From Anaeramoeba ignava (taxonomy: Eukaryota; Metamonada; Anaeramoebidae), in assembly GCA_028826165.1 (NCBI GenBank), contig JAPDFW010000145.1, forward strand, positions 1 to 64,000: DNA of 64,000 nucleotides, in the 5' to 3' direction. The notes under the pieces are model-generated. The model was not told where the DNA came from. It did not search any database and saw only the letters and a program-made list of their open reading frames with translations. Positions 49,241 through 61,850 of the stretch are shown here, piece after piece. Made by a program: the position numbers and the translations under genes. Numbering within the stretch: the first letter of the stretch is position 1; each line of letters starts with the position of its first letter.

Positions 49241-49830
49241 ATTTTGTTTTCATTTTATTTATTTATCAATAAAACGAATTTATGTTCAAACACTTATTTT
49301 TCAATTTTATTTGATTTTTATTTGATTTTCATTGATTTATTTTGATTTTCAATTATTTTAAATTAAAACAGAACAAAAAGTAAATCAATATTGAATTAAG
49401 TTATTTTATTATATTTTTTATTCGATTTAATATAAAACAATTATTTCATTCCAATTGTAAAACAAAATTGAAGTATGTTTTGAATTAATTTACAATATAA
49501 TTCCATTTAATTTATATTTATTTCAATTCAAATTTATGTTCAATTTTAATTATAGTTAATTTATAAAGGAAATAAAAAGTAAATTAAAATTGGGTTGGGT
49601 TGAAGGGGCATAAGGGGATTAATAATAATTTATTCATAATTTATTCATAATTTAATTTATTTTTTATTTTTATTTTTAATTTATGTTCTTAATTTTGAAA
49701 TTTATTTTTATATTTGATATATATATTTTTAGTATTTTGTAAATTAAAATATTTATAAATAAATATTTATTTTAATTTATTTTAATTTTAATTTAATTTA
49801 ATTTTGTTTTTTATTAATTTAGAATTAATA
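49241..49830. repeat. Leader module G with G-run motif, copy 3
   Basis: G-runs at 49592-49617 are G3, G3, G4, G4 with a two-base first loop. Confidence 0.85.
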
Positions 49831-50044
49831 ATCAATTTTTAAAATATAATATATATTTTATCTTCTTTTTTTTCTTCTTCTATTTATTTATTTATTTATT
49901 TATTTATTTGCAATTTCATTTTCAATTTCAATTTAATTTTCATTTTCATTTTACAATTTAATTTCTATTTTCATTTTAATTTTCAATTTAGTTTAATTTT
50001 AATTCAATTTAATTCATATTTTTATATTTTATAAATTAAATAAA

Positions 50045-50498
50045 ATATTTTTAATTGTAATTTATTTTATTTTCATTTTATTTTATGTGTAAATGAATTT
50101 TGAAAAATCAAAAATAAAATTAATAAAATAAATAAAAATAAATTTTGAAAATAATAATTGAATTATTAATAAAATAAAAATATTAAAATTAATTAATTAA
50201 TTAATTATAAATCAAAATTTATTATTATTAATTATTAAAATAAATAAATTTGAAATGAAAAATAATAAATAAAAATGAATATTAATTATATTATATAAAT
50301 ATAATAAATGAATATATAATTAATAAATATATAATAATAAATATCAATTCAAAATATATGTAGTATAAAATGTTTAAAAAATAAAAATAAATTTTTAAAA
50401 GTATAAATCAAAATAAATAATATTTTTTTTATCAACTTAATTTCAATTTATATAAATATAAATCAAAAAAAAAAAATAAAAAAAAAATCAAATTTTAT
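50045..50498. repeat. Module M, copy 9, left part
   Basis: Normal up to TCAAATTTTAT (50488-50498), where the inserted element begins. The module resumes with ATTCTAATTTATAT at 52471. Confidence 0.85.
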
Positions 50499-50545
50499 CC
50501 TCGAAAAATTGAAACAATAAAATTTTATTTTTCAAAAATTTAATT

Positions 50546-50640
50546 AAAGACCCGGAAAAATAAAATTTCATTTTTATTGACGGGGGCGAATTTATTTTCT
50601 GCCATTTGGGGAAAATAAAATTTTATTTTTCCAGGTCTTT
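50546..50640. repeat. Foldback at the left side of the element
   Basis: 20-bp arms AAAGACCCGGAAAAATAAAA (50546-50565) and their inverted copy at 50621-50640, with one mismatch. The 55-bp loop contains GACGGGGGCGAA. The GGAAAAATAAAA core is shared with the right foldback. Confidence 0.75.
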
Positions 50641-50753
50641 TTCCCCTTTTTAAAATTGAAATTTCTCCTTTTTATTTCAAAATAAAATGATATTTGAGAA
50701 ATTTGGTTTTTTATTGAAAAGTGAGTAAATTCCAAAAAATCCTAAAAAAAACC

Positions 50754-50868
50754 ATGAAGAAAATGAAAATGAAGAAAATGAAAATGAAGAAAATGAAAAT
50801 GAAGAAAATGAAAATGAAGAAAATGAAAATGAAGAAAATGAAAATGAAGAAAATGAAGAAAATGAAAA
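50754..50868. repeat. 15-bp array AAAATGAAAATGAAG
   Basis: About seven copies just downstream of the recombinase stop codon on the minus strand. It leaves short open frames on both strands (Met-Lys repeats and Phe-Ile repeats) that are artefacts. Confidence 0.85.
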
Positions 50869-50912
50869 TCAGTAAAAATCCAAGAATGAGATCCCAAGCA
50901 TTCAACCTACTG

Positions 50913-52103
50913 TTACTTCTTTTCATCAGGGTTCAAGAATGTTGATTTCCAAGTTGTTGCCATGTCTTTCAATGATCTCTTTCGGTCGTGTACTCCAATG
51001 TTGATTGATATAATCGAGTTTGAGGGATTTCCAATTGAGATCCCATTGGGAAATAAAAGTGGAAGGTTTTGGTTTGAGTTGTTCTCTTTTTGATCTAATT
51101 TAAGCTGCAATGCATTATCAATTGCTTTTTCTTTCTCTAAACAAACTCTTTTATATAATTGGAGAGATGATTCTGATTTATGCCCACTTTTTAATTTCAT
51201 AATTTCTTGATCTTGGATCCCTTGGTTGTATAGCCTCGATACACAAGTTACACGAAAGGAATGTAGACCAATTTTCTTATTAATATTAACTTTTTTGCAT
51301 AGCTCTTGTAAATGTCTTCTCAATGTAGGTGCTTTAATTGCTTGGTTTGTAAGGGGATTTCCTGTAAAGTTTTTCTTTTTGAATGATCTAAAAAGCCGAT
51401 TGTCTGGATTCGTGGGTAACTCTGATCGAAATTTCCAATACTTGCTCAAAATTAAATATGGATCTTTCGGTGAATCTGAAAAAGGAAATAGTTTGACTGT
51501 TTTTGGTTCAAAGTTAGTCACTCCAATTGTTGCCTTATTGTTTTTGCATTCACCTTGTACATACTCTATAAAATCTTGACCATCAATGTGCCCAAAATGA
51601 ATTTGTGTCAATGTCAGATCTGCGATCTCTTGTCCTCTCAAACAAAAATGGATTCCAACTACCATCACCGTTGCAATTGTCAAATGTTTTGGATTTTCTA
51701 ACCTTAGATATTCCATCAATTTAGTTTGTTCAGCTTCTTTCAAATCTTGATAATGCGAAGTAAAACAGTTTCCAGCTGCAATAATTTCTTTTAACCGGTT
51801 TTCTACGGTGTTCTTGATGTCCTCAAATTCAGAATTTTTTAAATCTACGCTAATTAATTTCTTTTGATTCAAATACGATAAAAGGTTTGAGCAATAGGAC
51901 CGATAAGTTTTAAGTTTGTATTCCTTTCCGTTACTCCTTTTTAATTGAATAAAAAATCGACAGATGGTGTCTTTGAGATCTATTTCTTCGAAAGTAACAT
52001 TCTCAGCTTTCAAAAATCTTTCCCATTTCTTTCCCATAACAGAAATCGATTTTTGTGTATTTAAAGGGATTTTTTTTTTTTTGTACTCCTCAACAGATGT
52101 CAT
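50913..52103 (-). CDS. Tyrosine recombinase (Crypton / phage-integrase-like)
   Basis: 396-residue DNA breaking-and-rejoining enzyme, expected to recombine its element in the nucleus through a covalent 3'-phosphotyrosine. An N-terminal SAM-like core-binding region (about 15-110) has the KTYRSYCSNLLSYLNQ pattern. The catalytic domain (about 125-325) has R156 in FCLRGQEIADLT, a candidate Lys around 187-190, H281 and R284 in GLHSFR, H308 in SGHKS, and the nucleophile Y317 in LQLYKR. The R-K-H-R-H-Y set is therefore complete and the frame is intact, so the protein may be active. The arrangement resembles Crypton recombinases and their domesticated relatives, rather than DIRS elements, which also carry reverse transcriptase; none is present here. 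The C-terminal ~70 residues are Asn/Ser-rich. The start is the first Met after a poly-A/T leader. It is the only gene of its element and is read opposite to the window. Confidence 0.9.
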   Translation of the reverse strand: MTSVEEYKKKKIPLNTQKSISVMGKKWERFLKAENVTFEEIDLKDTICRFFIQLKRSNGKEYKLKTYRSYCSNLLSYLNQKKLISVDLKNSEFEDIKNTVENRLKEIIAAGNCFTSHYQDLKEAEQTKLMEYLRLENPKHLTIATVMVVGIHFCLRGQEIADLTLTQIHFGHIDGQDFIEYVQGECKNNKATIGVTNFEPKTVKLFPFSDSPKDPYLILSKYWKFRSELPTNPDNRLFRSFKKKNFTGNPLTNQAIKAPTLRRHLQELCKKVNINKKIGLHSFRVTCVSRLYNQGIQDQEIMKLKSGHKSESSLQLYKRVCLEKEKAIDNALQLKLDQKENNSNQNLPLLFPNGISIGNPSNSIISINIGVHDRKRSLKDMATTWKSTFLNPDEKK

Positions 52104-52284
52104 AAGAGACGAATGAAAATCAAAAAAAAATTTTTTTTTTCTTTTGAATCCCGAATTAGAAAAATTTTTTCTTAAATAGTTTTCTCTTAAATTTTTTTTT
52201 CTCCTTTTTTCGATTTTTTTCTCCTTTTATTTTTTTTTTATTTTTTTTTTATTTTTTATTTTTTGGATCAGATCAATTTTTTGA

Positions 52285-52467
52285 GGATAAAAATACTATT
52301 TGCCCTCATTCGGAAAAATAAAATCATTTTTGAATCTCGATTTTTAGCTAAACCATCCGCTCGCCAGGGCTCGCTAAGATAATTTTGGCTCGTAAACGAG
52401 CCACCGCTAAAAATCTCGATTGCAAAAATAAAATTTTATTTTTCCAAATTTGAGCAAATAGTTTATC
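52285..52467. repeat. Foldback at the right side of the element
   Basis: Imperfect arms of about 60 bp: 52285-52348 (GGATAAAAATACTATTTGCC ... TCGATTTTTAGC) and 52406-52467 (GCTAAAAATCTCGATTG ... GCAAATAGTTTATC). The 57-bp centre holds a perfect small hairpin GGCTCG-TAAA-CGAGCC (52387-52402). It has a typical non-autonomous foldback or MITE shape. Confidence 0.75.
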
Positions 52468-52810
52468 TTTATTCTAATTTATATATTTTAAACATTTTTC
52501 AATAATAAATATTAAATCAAAATATATATTCAAAATTAATATAATAATGGAATCAAATTTATTATCAATATTATATTAATAAATAATATAATAAATATAA
52601 TATCAGAATAATAAATATATTAATAAAAATATATTTTATTAAATATTCTTTTTTTTGGATTTGATTTTTATTTTGTAATTCTTTTTATATTTTTTAGAAT
52701 AATTATTTATTTCTTTTCATTTATTATTTTATTCAAAATTTCATTTTTAATTTCATTTACAATTTAATTTATTTTAAATATAATTTAATTTCATTTCCAT
52801 TTTCATTTTC
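52468..52810. repeat. Module M, copy 9, right part
   Basis: ATTCTAATTTATATATTTTA through TTTCATTTACAATTTAATTT, completing the copy interrupted at 50498. Confidence 0.85.
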
Positions 52811-52819
52811 AATTTCATT

Positions 52820-53945
52820 TTTTCATATTTATATATATAATTAATCAATTTAATTTCCAATTTATTTATAATTTATATTCAAAAATAAAAATCAATTTCT
52901 CTCTATATATAAAATATATAAATTTAATTTTTCAATTTATTTATAATTTAAATTCAAAATAAAAATCAATTTATTTATATATATTATAAACAAATTTATA
53001 ATAAAATACTTAATTAATTTAATTCCCAATTTATTTATAATTTATATTCAAAAATAAAAATCAATTTCTCTCTATATATAAAATATATAAATTTATTTTT
53101 CAATTTATTTATAATTTAAATTAAAAATAAAAATCAATTTATTTATATATATTATAAACAAATTTATAATAAAATAATTAATTAATTTAATTCCCAATTT
53201 ATTTATAATTTATATTCAAAATAAAAAATCAATTTCTCTCTATATATAAAATATATAAATTTATTTTTCAATTTATTTATAATTTATATTCAAAATAAAA
53301 ATCAATTTATTTATATATATTATAAAACAAATTTATAACAAAATACTTAATTAATTTAATTTCCAATTTATTTATAATTTATATTCAAAAATAAAAATCA
53401 ATTTCTCTCTATATATAAAAAGTATATAAATTTATTTTTAATTTATTTCAATTCAAATTAAAAATAAAAATCAATTTATTTATATATATTATAAACAAAT
53501 TTATAACAAAATAATTTATTAATTTAATTTTCAATTTATTTATAATTTATATTCAAAAATAAAAATCAATTTCTCTCTATATATAAAATATATAAATTTA
53601 TTTTTCAATTTATTTATAATTTAAATTAAAAATAAAAATCAATTTATTTATATATATTATAAACAAATTTATAACAAAATAATTAATTAATTTAATTTCC
53701 AATTTATTTATAATTTATATTCAAAAAATAAAAAATCAATTTCTCTCTATATATAAAATATATAAATTTATTTTTCAATTTATTTATAATTTAAATTAAA
53801 AATAAAAAAAATCAATTTATTTATATATATTATAAACAAATTTATAATAAAATAATTAATCAATTTAATTTCCAATTTATTTATAATTTATATTCAAAAA
53901 ATAAAAAATCAATTTCTCTCTATATATAAAATATATAAATTTATT
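52820..53945. repeat. SatA satellite, third block
   Basis: Six to seven ~172-bp monomers, with landmarks identical to those at 1.9-4.0 kb (TATATATTATAAACAAATTT, CAATTTCTCTCTATATATAA). It is placed directly after module M, 34 kb from the other SatA blocks. Confidence 0.85.
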
Positions 53946-54255
53946 TTTGAATTTGATTTGAATTTGATTTGAATTTGATTTGAATTAAATTTGAATTTGA
54001 TTTGAATTTAATTTGAATTTGATTTGAATTTAATTTTAATTTAATTTGAATTTGAATTTAATTTGAATTTAATTTGAATTTGATTTTGAATTTGAATTTG
54101 AATTTGATTTGAATTTGATTTGAATTTGATTTGAATTTGAATTTAATTTGAATTTAATTTTAATTTAATTTGAATTTGAATTTAATTTTAATTTAATTTG
54201 AATTTGAATTTAATTTGAATTTAATTTAATTTGAATTTAATTTGATTTGAATTTA
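53946..54255. repeat. GAATTT-type array
   Basis: GAATTTGATTT, GAATTTAATTT and GAATTTG units. Unusual in following SatA rather than module M. Confidence 0.75.
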
Positions 54256-54305
54256 AAACAAATAAATAAATATTTATTTCTTTTGGTTATTTTTCTTTTT
54301 TCTTT

Positions 54306-55835
54306 TTTCATTTTCAATTACATTTTCAATTACATTTTCAATTACATTTTCAATTACATTTTCAATTACATTTTCAATTACATTTTCAATTTCATTTTCA
54401 ATTACATTTTCAATTTCAATTTCAATTACATTTTCAATTACATTTTCAATTACATTTTCAATTACATTAAAAAATTTTCAATTACATTTTCAATTACATT
54501 TTCAATTACATTTTCAATTTCATTTTCAATTACATTTTCAATTAATTCATTTCCATTTTCAATTACAATTTTTTACATTTTCAATTACATTTTCAATTAC
54601 ATTTTCAATTACATTTTCAATTACATTTTCAATTTCATTTTCAATTACATTTTCATTTCATTTCATTTTCAATTACATTTTCAATTACATTTTCATTTCA
54701 TTTTCAATTACATTTTCAATTACATTTTCAATTACATTTTCAATTACATTTTCAATTACATTTTCAATTACATTTTCAATTACATTTTCATTTCATTTCA
54801 TTTTAATTTTAATTTTCAATTTATTTTTTGAATTTAATTTTCAATTACATTTTCAATTACATTTTCAATTACATTTTCAATTATTTTCAATTTATTTTCA
54901 ATTTCATTTTCAATTCATTTTCAATTACATTTTCAATTACATTTTCAATTACATTTTCAATTACATTTTCAATTACATTTTCAATTACATTTTCAATTAC
55001 ATTTTCAATTACATTTTCAATTACATTTTCAATTACATTTTCAATTACATTTTCAATTTTGAATTTTCAATTTAATTTTTCATTTAATTTGAATTTTCAA
55101 TTACATTTTCAATTTCATTTTCAATTACATTTTCAATTTACATTTTCAATTACATTTTCAATTACATTTTCAATTACATTTTTCAATTTTCATTTTTCAT
55201 TTTCAATTACATTTTCAATTACATTTTCAATTACATTTTCAATTACATTTTCAATTTCATTTTCAATTACATTTTCAATTACATTTTCAATTACATTTTC
55301 AATTACATTTTCAATTACATTTTCAATTACATTTTCAATTACATTTTCAATTACATTTTCAATTACATTTTCAATTACATTTTCAATTACATTTTCAATT
55401 ACATTTTCAATTACATTTTCAATTACATTTTCAATTACATTTTCAATTTCATTTCATTTCATTTCATTTTCAATTTCATTTTCATTTCATTTTCAATTAC
55501 ATTTTCAATTTCATTTTCAATTACATTTTCATTTCATTTTCATTACATTTTCAATTACATTTTCAATTACATTTTCAATTTCATTTTCAATTACATTTTC
55601 AATTACATTTTCAATTTCATTTTCAATTACATTTTCAATTACATTTTCAATTACATTTTCAATTACATTTTCAATTACATTTTCAATTACATTTTCAATT
55701 ACATTTTCAATTACATTTTCAATTTCATTTTCAATTACATTTTCAATTACATTTTCAATTACATTTTCAATTACATTTTCAATTTAATTTTCAATTACAT
55801 TTTCAATTACATTTTCAATTTCATTTTCAATTTCA
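54306..55835. repeat. 12-bp minisatellite AATTACATTTTC
   Basis: Roughly 110-120 units, with AATTTCATTTTC variants and a few short interruptions near 54540, 54810 and 55060. The 12-bp period leaves two consecutive + strand frames open (Asn-Tyr-Ile-Phe then Ser-Ile-Thr-Phe repeats), which are not credible genes. Confidence 0.95.
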
Positions 55836-55859
55836 ATTTATATTTTATAAACAAATAAA

Positions 55860-56640
55860 TAAAATATTTTTAATTGTAATTTATTTTATTTTCATTTTAT
55901 TTTGTGTGTAAATGAATTTTGAAAAAAATCAAAAAAAATAAAATTAATAAAATAAAAAATAAATTTTGAAAATAATAATTGAATTATTAATAAAATAAAA
56001 AATATTAAAATTAATTAATTAATTAATTATAAATGAAAATTTATTATTATTAATTATTAAAATAAATAAATTTGAAATGAAAAATAATAAATAAAAATGA
56101 ATATTAATTATATTATATAAATATAAATGAATGAATATATAATTAATAAATATATAATAATAAATATCAATTCAAAATATATGTAATATAAAATGTTTAA
56201 AAATAAAAATAAATTTTTAAAAGTATAAATCAAAATAAATAATATTTTTATCAACTTTATTTCAATTTATATAAATATAAATCAAAAAAAATAAAAAAAA
56301 ATCAAATTTTATTCTAACTTATATATTTTAAACATTTTTCAATAATAAATATTAAATCAAAATATATATTCAAAATTAATATAATAATGAAATCAAATTT
56401 ATTATCAATATTATATTAATAAATAATATAATATCAAATAATAAATATATTAATAAAAAATATATTAATAAAAATATATTTTATTAAATATTCTTTTTGG
56501 ATTTGATTTTTATTTTGTAATTCTTTTTATATTTTTTTAGAATAATTATTTATTTATTTTCATTTATTATTTTATTTAAAATTTCATTTTAATTTCATTT
56601 ACAATTTAATTTATTTTAAATATAATTTAATTTCATTTTC
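55860..56640. repeat. Module M, copy 10
   Basis: Full-length copy with a short internal duplication of ATATATTAATAAAAA near 56445. Confidence 0.8.
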
Positions 56641-56664
56641 AATTCATTTTCAATTTCATTTTAA

Positions 56665-56955
56665 TTTAGATTTGAATTTAATTTAGATTTGAATTTGATT
56701 TGATTTGATTTGATTTGAATTTGATTTGATTTTGATTTTTATTTTGAATTTAATTTGAATTTAATTTGAATTTAATTTGAATTTGAATTTGAAATTGATT
56801 TGAATTTAATTTGAATTTAAATTTGAATTTAATTTGAATTTGATTTGAATTTAATTTGAATTTGAATTTTAATTTTAATTTTAATTTTAATTTGAATTTG
56901 ATTTGAATTTGAATTTTAATTTTAATTTGAATTTGATTTGAATTTGAATTTAAAT
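56665..56955. repeat. GAATTT-type array
   Basis: GAATTTGATTT/GAATTTAATTT units, then TTTAATTTCATTTTCAATTT. Confidence 0.75.
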
Positions 56956-57194
56956 ATAATTTAATTTCATTTTCAATTTCATTTTTATTTTCATTTTCAT
57001 TTAGATTTGAATTATAAAATAAATGAAATTAAATAAAATTAATAATTAATTAATATTAAATAAATATTCTATTTATATTCATTATTATTAATAACTATTT
57101 ATATATCTATTCATTTTATTTGATTTATTTATTTGATTTATTCTTTATTCATTAATCTCATTTTAAATTAATTTATTGAAAATTTTGTAACAAA

Positions 57195-57670
57195 AATTAA
57201 TAAATAAATAAATAAAAGATATTTTGAATTGAAATTAATCAAAAATATAATTAAAAGTTGTTTAATTTAATTTAATTTAAATTTAATTTAATTTAATTTA
57301 ATTTAATAAAAAGATAAAAAGTATTTTTGAAATGGAGAAAATAAAATTATAAATTAAAAGGAGAAAAATAGAAAAGATAAAAAGTATTTTTTTGAAAAGA
57401 TAAAAAGTATTTTTTTGAAAAGATAAAAAGTATTTTTTTGAAATGGAGAAAATATATAAAAATAAAAGGAGAAAAAAATAAATATAAAATTGATAATTGT
57501 TTTAATTATTTTTTTTCATTTTATTTTATTATTTTATTATTCTTTTATCAAAAATATAAATAATATTTATAAATAATAATTTAATTTTCATTTCAAAAAT
57601 AATTAATCTATAAAATATTAAATAATAATTAATATTAATATTAATTTCAATTATATTCAATTTTCAACTT
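57195..57670. repeat. Module N, copy 4
   Basis: Three successive GATAAAAAGTATTTTTTTGA units, GGAGAAAATATATAAAAATA and ATTGATAATTGTTTTAATTA. Confidence 0.7.
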
Positions 57671-57734
57671 AAATTTTAATTTAATTTTATTTTCATTTTC
57701 AATTTAATTTATATTTTGTAAACAATTTAATAAA

Positions 57735-58500
57735 ATATTTTTAATTGTAATTTATTTTATTTTCATTTTATTTTTTGTGTAAATAAATTTTGAAAAATCA
57801 AAAATAAAAATAATAAATAAAAATAAATTTTGAAAATAATAATTGAATTATTAATAAAATAAAAATATTAGAATTAATTAATTAATTAATTATAAATGGA
57901 AATTTATTATTAATTATTAAAATAAATAAATTTGAAATGAAAAATAATAAATAAAAATGAATATTAATTATATTATATAAATAAAAGAATGAATATATAA
58001 TTAATAAATATATAATAATAAATATCAATCCAAAATATATATAATGTAAAATGTTTAAAAATAAAAATAAATTTTTAAAAGTATAAATCAAAATAAATAA
58101 TATTTTTTTATCAACTTTATTTCAATTTATATAAATATAAATCAAAAAAAAATAAAAAAAATCAAATTTTATTCTAATCTATATATTTTAAACATTTTCA
58201 ATAATAAATATTAAATCAAAAATATATATTCAAAATTAATATAATAATGTAATCAAATTTATTATCAATATTATATTAATAAATAATATAATAAATATAA
58301 TATCAGAATAATAAATATATTAATAAAAATATATTTTATTAAATATTCTTTTTTTGGATTTGATTTTTATTTTGTAATTCTTTTTATATTTTTTAGAATA
58401 ATTATTTATTTATTTTCATTTATTATTTTATTCAAAATTTCATTTTAATTTCATTTACAATTTAATTTATTTTAAATATAATTTAATTTCATTTTCATTT
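57735..58500. repeat. Module M, copy 11
   Basis: Full-length copy. A 69-codon minus-strand frame inside it is not kept in other copies. Confidence 0.8.
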
Positions 58501-58519
58501 TCATTTTCATTTTCAATTT

Positions 58520-58800
58520 ATTTTGAATTTAATTTGAATTTAATTTGAATTTATTTTAATTTGAATTTGATTTGAATTTGAATTTGATTTGAATTTAATT
58601 TTAATTTAATTTGAATTTGAATTTAATTTGAATTTGAATTTGATTTGATTTTAATTTGATTTTAATTTGATTTGAATTCATTTAAATTTTCAATTTAGAT
58701 TACAATCAACTTTACATAATAAATAAACACAAAAAAAAGTCAATCAATATTAATTTCTGATTTTTATTTTGATTTTTCTTATTATTTATTTTGAATTCAA
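58520..58800. repeat. GAATTT-type array and linker
   Basis: Short array, then TTTTCAATTTAGATTACAAT and the AAATAAACACAAAAAAAAGT linker. Confidence 0.75.
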
Positions 58801-61800
58801 TTTACAATTAAATTAAATAAATAAATTCAATTTACAATTAAATTAAATAAATTAAATTCAATTTACAATTAAATTAAATAAATAATTAATTCAATTTACA
58901 ATTAAATAAATAATTCAATTTACAATTAAATATAATTCAATTTACAATTAAATTAAATAAATAATTCAATTTACAATTAAATTAAATAAATAATTCAATT
59001 TACAATTAAATATAATTCAATTTACAATTAAATTAAATAAATAATTAATTCAATTTACAATTAAATTTAATAATTCAATTTACAATTAAATCAATAAATA
59101 ATTCAATTTACAATTAAATTAAATAAATAATTAATTCAATTTACAATTAAATTAAATAAATAATTAATTCAATTTACAATTAAATTAAATAAATTCAATT
59201 TACAATTAAATTAAATAACAATTTAATTCAATTTACAATTAAATTAAATAAATAAATTCAATTTACAATTAAATTAAATAAATTCAATTCACAATTAAAT
59301 TAAATTAAATAAATATAATTCAATTTACAATTAAATAAATTCAATTCACAATTAAATTAAATATAATTCAATTTACAATTAAATTAAATAAATTCAATTT
59401 ACAATTAAATTAAATTAATTAATTCAATTTACAATTAAATTAAATTAATTAATTCAATTTATAATTAAATTAAATTAATTAATTCAATTTATAATTAAAT
59501 TAAATAAATAAATTCAATTCACAATTAAATTAATAAATAAATTCAATTTACAATTAAATTAAATAAATTAATTCAATTTACAATTAAATTAAATAAATTA
59601 ATTCAATTTACAATTAAAATTAATAAATAAATTCAATTTATAATTAAATTAAATAAATAAATTCAATTTACAATTAAATTAATAAATAAATTCAATTTAC
59701 AATTAAATCAATAAATAATTCAATTTATAATTAAATTAATAAATAAATTCAATTTATAATTAAATCTATAAATAATTCAATTTACAATTAAATAAATTCA
59801 ATTCAATTTACAATTAAATTAAATATAATTCAATTTACAATTAAATTAAATAAGTAATTCAATTTACAATTAAAATTAAATAAATAAATTCAATTTACAA
59901 TTAAATTAAATAAATAAATTCAATTTACAATTAAATTAAATAAATAATTCAATTTACAATTAAATTAATAAATAAAATTCAATTTACAATTAAATTAAAT
60001 AAATAAATTCAATTTACAATTAAATTAAAAATAAATTCAATTTACAATTAAATTAATAAATAAATTCAATTTACAATTAAATTAAAAATAATTCAATTTA
60101 CAATTAAATTAAATATAATTCAATTTACAATTAAATTAAATAAATTCAATTAAATTTACAATTAAATTAAATAAATAATTCAATTTACAATTAAATTAAA
60201 TAAATATAATTCAATTTACAATTAAATCAAAATAAATTCAATTCAATTTACAATTAAATTAATAAATAAATTCAATTTACAATTAAATTAAATAAATATA
60301 ATTCAATTCAATTTTACAATTAAATAAATTCAATTTACAATTAAATTAAATTACAAATAAATTCAATTTACAATTAAATTAATAAATAATAAATTCAATT
60401 TACAATTAAATTAAATAAATAATTCAATTTACAATTAAATTAAATAAATAATTCAATTTACAATTAAATTAAATAAATAATTCAATTTACAATTAAATTA
60501 AAATAAATTCAATTTACAATTAAATTAAAAATAAATTCAATTTACAATTAAATTAAAAATAAATTCAATTTACAATTAAATTAAAAATAAATTCAATTTA
60601 CAATTAAATTAAAATAAATTCAATTTACAATTAAATTAAAAATAAATTCAATTTACAATTAAATTAAATAAATTAAATTCAATTTACAATTAAATTAAAT
60701 TATAAAATAAATTCAATTTACAATTAAATTAATAATAAATAAATTCAATTTACAATTAAATTAAATAAATAATTCAATTTACAATTAAATTAAATAAATA
60801 AATTCAATTTACAATTAAATTAAATAAATAATTCAATTTACAATTAAATTAAATAAATAATTCAATTTACAATTAAATTAATAAATAATTCAATTTACAA
60901 TTAAATTAAAAATAAATTCAATTCAATTTACAATTAAATCAATAATTAATTCAATTTACAATTAAATCAATAAATAATTCAATTTACAATTAAATTAAAA
61001 ATAAATTCAATTCAATTTACAATTAAATCAATAATTAATTCAATTTACAATTAAATCAATAATTAATTCAATTTACAATTAAATCAATAATTAATTCAAT
61101 TTACAATTAAATCAATAATTAATTCAATTTACAATTAAATTAAATCAATAATTAATTCAATTTACAATTAAATCAATAATTAATTCAATTTACAATTAAA
61201 TCAATAAATTAATTCAATTTACAATTAAATCAATAATTAATTCAATTTTACAATTAAATTAAATAAATAAAATTCAATTTACAATTAAATCAATAAATTA
61301 ATTCAATTTACAATTAAATCAATAAATAATTCAATTTACAATTAAAATCAATAATTAATTCAATTTACAATTAAATCAATAATTCAATTTACAATTAAAT
61401 CAATAAATTAATTCAATTTACAATTAAATCAATTAATTCAATTTCAAATTAAATTAATAAATTAATTCAATTTACAATTAAATCAATAAATTAATTCAAT
61501 TTACAATTAAATCAATAATTAATTCAATTTACAATTAAATCAATAATTAATTCAATTTACAATTAAATCAATAATTAATTCAATTTACAATTAAATCAAT
61601 AAATTAATTCAATTTACAATTAAATCAATAATTAATTCAATTTACAATTAAATTAATAAATAATTAATTCAATTTACAATTAAATCAAAATTAATTAAAA
61701 AATAATTCAATTTACAATTAAATATAATTAATTCAATTTACAATTAAATCAATAATTAAATTCAATTTACAATTAAATCAATAATTAATTCAATTTACAA

Positions 61801-61850
61801 TTAAATCAATAATTAATTCAATTTACAATTAAATCAAATTAAATTACATT
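58801..61850. repeat. CAATTTACAATTAAATT minisatellite, longest array
   Basis: About 3 kb of the 17-bp core with variable spacers. From about 60930 on, most units carry the variant CAATTTACAATTAAATCAAT with an AATTAATT spacer, a locally amplified subfamily. Confidence 0.9.

Larger units (their letters stand above)
50493..52467. mobile_element. Crypton-like tyrosine-recombinase element inserted in module M
   Basis: About 1.97 kb of foreign, less AT-extreme sequence splits a module M copy that is intact elsewhere (junction AAATTTTAT/ATTCTAATTT). A 20-bp inverted repeat with one mismatch, TTTTATCCTCGAAAAATTGA at 50493-50512 and its complement at 52273-52292, brackets the recombinase gene. A further ~175 bp (52293-52467), mostly a foldback, lies between the right repeat and the host. 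TTTAT is present at both outer junctions and could be a target duplication, although it overlaps host sequence. Cryptons are defined by a single tyrosine-recombinase gene and typically lack inverted repeats, so the repeat may belong to nested elements. Confidence 0.75.

Noticed and set aside
50711-50945. Frames of 71 and 74 codons on both strands
   Set aside because: Translation of the 15-bp AAAATGAAAATGAAG array.
51226-51579. 117-codon + strand frame
   Set aside because: Antisense shadow of the tyrosine recombinase.
54247-55787. Two consecutive + strand frames of 194 and 319 codons
   Set aside because: Pure translation of the AATTACATTTTC minisatellite, switching frame where the array has indels.
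43530-61850. CRISPR-like arrays (conserved core with variable spacers)
   Set aside because: Spacers are short, A/T-only and themselves repetitive, the host is eukaryotic and no cas gene is present; this is a minisatellite.
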